From NCBI GenBank assembly GCA_029531795.1, contig JAPEIS010000008.1:372001-436000 (forward strand): 64,000 nucleotides of DNA, read 5' to 3'. Under the pieces are notes generated by a model, which had not been told where the DNA came from, ran no database searches, and worked only from the letters and a program-made list of their open reading frames with translations. This stretch comes from Sclerotinia nivalis. Its lineage: Eukaryota > Ascomycota > Leotiomycetes > Helotiales > Sclerotiniaceae. Shown here piece after piece: positions 62,079 through 64,000 of this stretch (positions are counted from its first letter, which is position 1; every line of letters starts with the position of its first letter). Position numbers and translations under genes: made by a program.

Positions 62079-62477
62079 CATATACACACTACACTAGTTA
62101 ATTCGTTACTACTAATCAAAACCGACTACATCAATCAAATCGATCAATATATTACAACTTACACTTATTTCTTTACATCAATTGATCAATAACAATTAAA
62201 ACGATCAACTTTATCCAAATGATCAATATTCGGAGTGACCAATATAATCAATGGGTCCACCTTATCGACATAATCACGAAATAATCAATTTGGTCAATTT
62301 GGTCAATTTGATCAATATAATCAATTAATCGACTAAATTGAACCATGCCACCAATTTCAATCGGAATCGCTCGAAATCGATACCCATACATTATCAAGAC
62401 CTATACTCTATATTTGATCAATCATTACTCTTTACAATCTTTCCTTGTTGTTACAGACCGATTCTCGATCTGAGGGG
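62079..62477. other. D 3' stretch before the LTR, repeat-rich
   Basis: After the CATA duplication comes the remainder of the direct repeat, then sequence with many copies of GATCAAT-like words. At 62284-62330 a tandem of the 9-base unit TCAATTTGG is repeated about three times. GAGGGG at 62473-62477 and just before, next to the LTR, is the likely polypurine tract. No gene is seen. Confidence 0.55.
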
Positions 62478-62833
62478 TGTATCACAGGTAATCACATAAT
62501 ACCTGATTCACATGACGAGTAATCTACGATCACTCCATACTCTACGATCATTATACCCCTCATTTCATATTAGTAATCAAGTCCTTCTAGATCTTATCGA
62601 TCCTTACAATCGTTAACTCTCCTATGATATCATATAGATCGAAGTCTAATCTAATTGATATCTTTCATCGACTAGATAATTTCCATTAAGTTTATATATA
62701 CCATCCACGATCCTTAAAATCAAGGGCAAATCATTTAATACAGTTCTCATTCAATATACACTTAACTTTATCATTTCAACCATCTTCTCCCCGATCTCTT
62801 CAACGTGCTCTGTGATCATACTATCTCGTGATA
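62478..62833 (+). repeat. D 3' LTR
   Basis: 356 bp, starting TGTATCACAGG and ending CGTGATA, followed by ATCTT. It differs from the 5' LTR by transitions and by extra bases near its start (an imperfect repeat around CACATAATACCTGATT). Confidence 0.87.
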
Positions 62834-64000
62834 ATCTTTGATCACAAAAAGCTATAATACATTTATATACCTTTTATCGAAATCAAAAAGATTTTATTAG
62901 ATTTTGTAGAATAACTAAAACGACTAATAATTATTTGATACACAAAAGATAATCTATTTTATATAGATACAAATATAATCTATATATTTGATACGAATGA
63001 TACCTTTTATCTTGATATTTCGTACTGCAAACACTAGATATTCAAATACTTCCTTTCTTAGATATCCTAAACATTTATACTATAATTCATTTATATTCTT
63101 CCTAAAAAGAAATAGATTACGAAATCGATGAAATGCTTTATTGATTTTACAATTCATTATTAAATATATTAAAGAAAAATTGCTTACAGAAATAAATAAA
63201 AAAATACCCAAATAAATTGAAAATGATTTGTATTCTAAGAATACAAGATTTTCAATACAAATACATTTAATTACTACAATACTATTTGAAAGATCTCCTT
63301 TATAGAGAATACAATTGTATCTAGAATACTATATATCAACTTTCAATAATCGAACCTCCGAAACGATATTGATATAGAAACTAAAGATTAATGCTATATT
63401 GTTCAAAATAAGATCATTATTAAAATAACTATTTTTTTCGATAATTCCCTTGATTATAAGAATACCACAATCTAGAATTTGGAAAGATATAATACCTACC
63501 TTTATAAGATCATTAAGCCTAAATAATATATATCGATGATTATCTATAAAGAAGATATCGTTTATAATATATATAATATTATAATTATTAAACAAAGTAC
63601 TATTGAAGAAACAATAAACTCCTATAACAATAATATAAACTCCTACTTGATTGATTCGAATATTAAGGATAATAATATTGAATAAAGTTTCGAAAGGATT
63701 TACACTTGATTTTATTTATCCTTTCTTAATTCATTTAATATATAAATACTTCTATAATTATAAATTAGCTCAATCCCTAATCACCTTTAATTCGGATTCA
63801 ATATAATACCATCTAAATATTGTATCTGTTTTGCTAATGAATACTAACTCTATAATTGAATAATTATTTACATAATATCGATACCCTAACCCACTCTTTC
63901 AATCGACTTCCGTTTTACAAAAACATACCCAGGTTTTATTAGCATCCGAATTTCCTTTAGAATTGATTCCCTTTTTGTTCTTCTTAGACTTTTTATTATT
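62834..64000 (-). pseudogene. C1 gag end, protease and integrase start
   Basis: Minus-strand copia sequence continuing C1 past D and running off the right edge. From the edge inwards it holds the Lys-rich Gag block (matching D from 39914), then the protease, open at 63329-63595 (MFNNYNIIYIINDIFF; LNNIALIFSFYINIV). The gag-pre-integrase region and the integrase start follow, ending at the ATCTT duplication (62834-62838). The D equivalents are 39914-40851 and 56865-57100, which shows directly that the gypsy cluster is an insertion in D. Confidence 0.82.

Larger units (their letters stand above)
38427..62833 (+). mobile_element. Copia D, complete Ty1/copia with nested insertions
   Basis: LTRs at 38427-38764 and 62478-62833 are flanked by the perfect duplication ATCTT (38422-38426 and 62834-62838). 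D is inserted in C1, its own sister copy, in opposite orientation. Without the gypsy cluster (40852-56864) and the inverted-repeat element (61072-62078) it is about 7.4 kb. The order Gag, protease, integrase, RT, RNase H is that of copia. An unusual ~1 kb of non-coding sequence lies between RNase H and the 3' LTR. Confidence 0.9.
14817..64000 (-). mobile_element. Copia C1, outermost host element, in five pieces
   Basis: Read from right to left this is one Ty1/copia element in the order Gag, protease, integrase, RT, RNase H. The pieces are 62834-64000, 37655-38426, 27986-30270, 22119-22140 and 14817-15107. They join exactly when D, B, the LINE and A3 are removed with one copy of each target duplication. 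Its 5' end lies beyond the right edge and its 3' end is lost at A1. Copy D is a sister copy and shows the same order uninterrupted by this set of insertions. Confidence 0.88.

Overview
The window is one gene-poor, AT-rich block of nested transposable elements, most likely from a filamentous ascomycete (Pezizomycotina). The element types are fungal: chromodomain Ty3/gypsy elements, a Ty1/copia family and a Tad-clade LINE. The damage looks like repeat-induced point mutation (RIP): in-frame stops are almost all TAA, TAG or TGA where other copies or the family have CAA, CAG, TGG or CGA, and paired LTRs differ mainly by C/T and G/A. I see no host gene, tRNA, rRNA or CRISPR array. The species cannot be named from this.

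The outermost layer is a copia element on the minus strand (C1), in pieces from 14817 to the right edge. Into it went gypsy A1 (1906-14816, 5' end lost), gypsy A3 (15108-22118, minus), a Tad-like LINE (22141-27985), gypsy B (30271-37654) and a second copia of the same family, D (38427-62833, plus). A1 carries gypsy A2 (6770-13164). D carries a 16-kb cluster of A4, A5 and A6 (40852-56864). Two nearly identical 213-bp solo LTRs of another family (S) sit in A1 and A3, and a solo LTR of B sits in A2. D also carries a 1-kb inverted-repeat DNA element (61072-62078). The left 1.9 kb holds a Gag fragment of a further gypsy family (E). Most junctions have readable target-site duplications: AAACC (A2), GATAC (A3), a 14-bp one (LINE), CTTGC (B), ATCTT (D), GATAT (A4/A6), TTTRT (A5), CAATG and CTTAT (S), CATA (inverted-repeat element).

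Family A (163-bp LTRs, about 6.4-7 kb) and family B (285-bp LTRs, 7.4 kb) are chromoviruses: Gag with a CCHC knuckle, then protease, reverse transcriptase, RNase H, integrase and a C-terminal chromodomain. In both, Pol lies in the -1 frame behind a slippery GGGAAAN heptamer followed by one GAY codon and the gag stop. In both, nine bases just inside the 5' LTR are complementary to nine bases within the LTR, which is the geometry of Tf1-type self-primed reverse transcription. B also carries two antisense reading frames between pol and the 3' LTR. Its catalytic residues are mostly intact, so it is one of the youngest layers, with the LINE. The inverted-repeat element encodes only an integrase-type HHCC domain and may be a deleted Ginger-like transposon.

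All protein genes here are broken and are reported as pseudogenes. Residue positions and family calls come from reading the translated sequence; no search was run.
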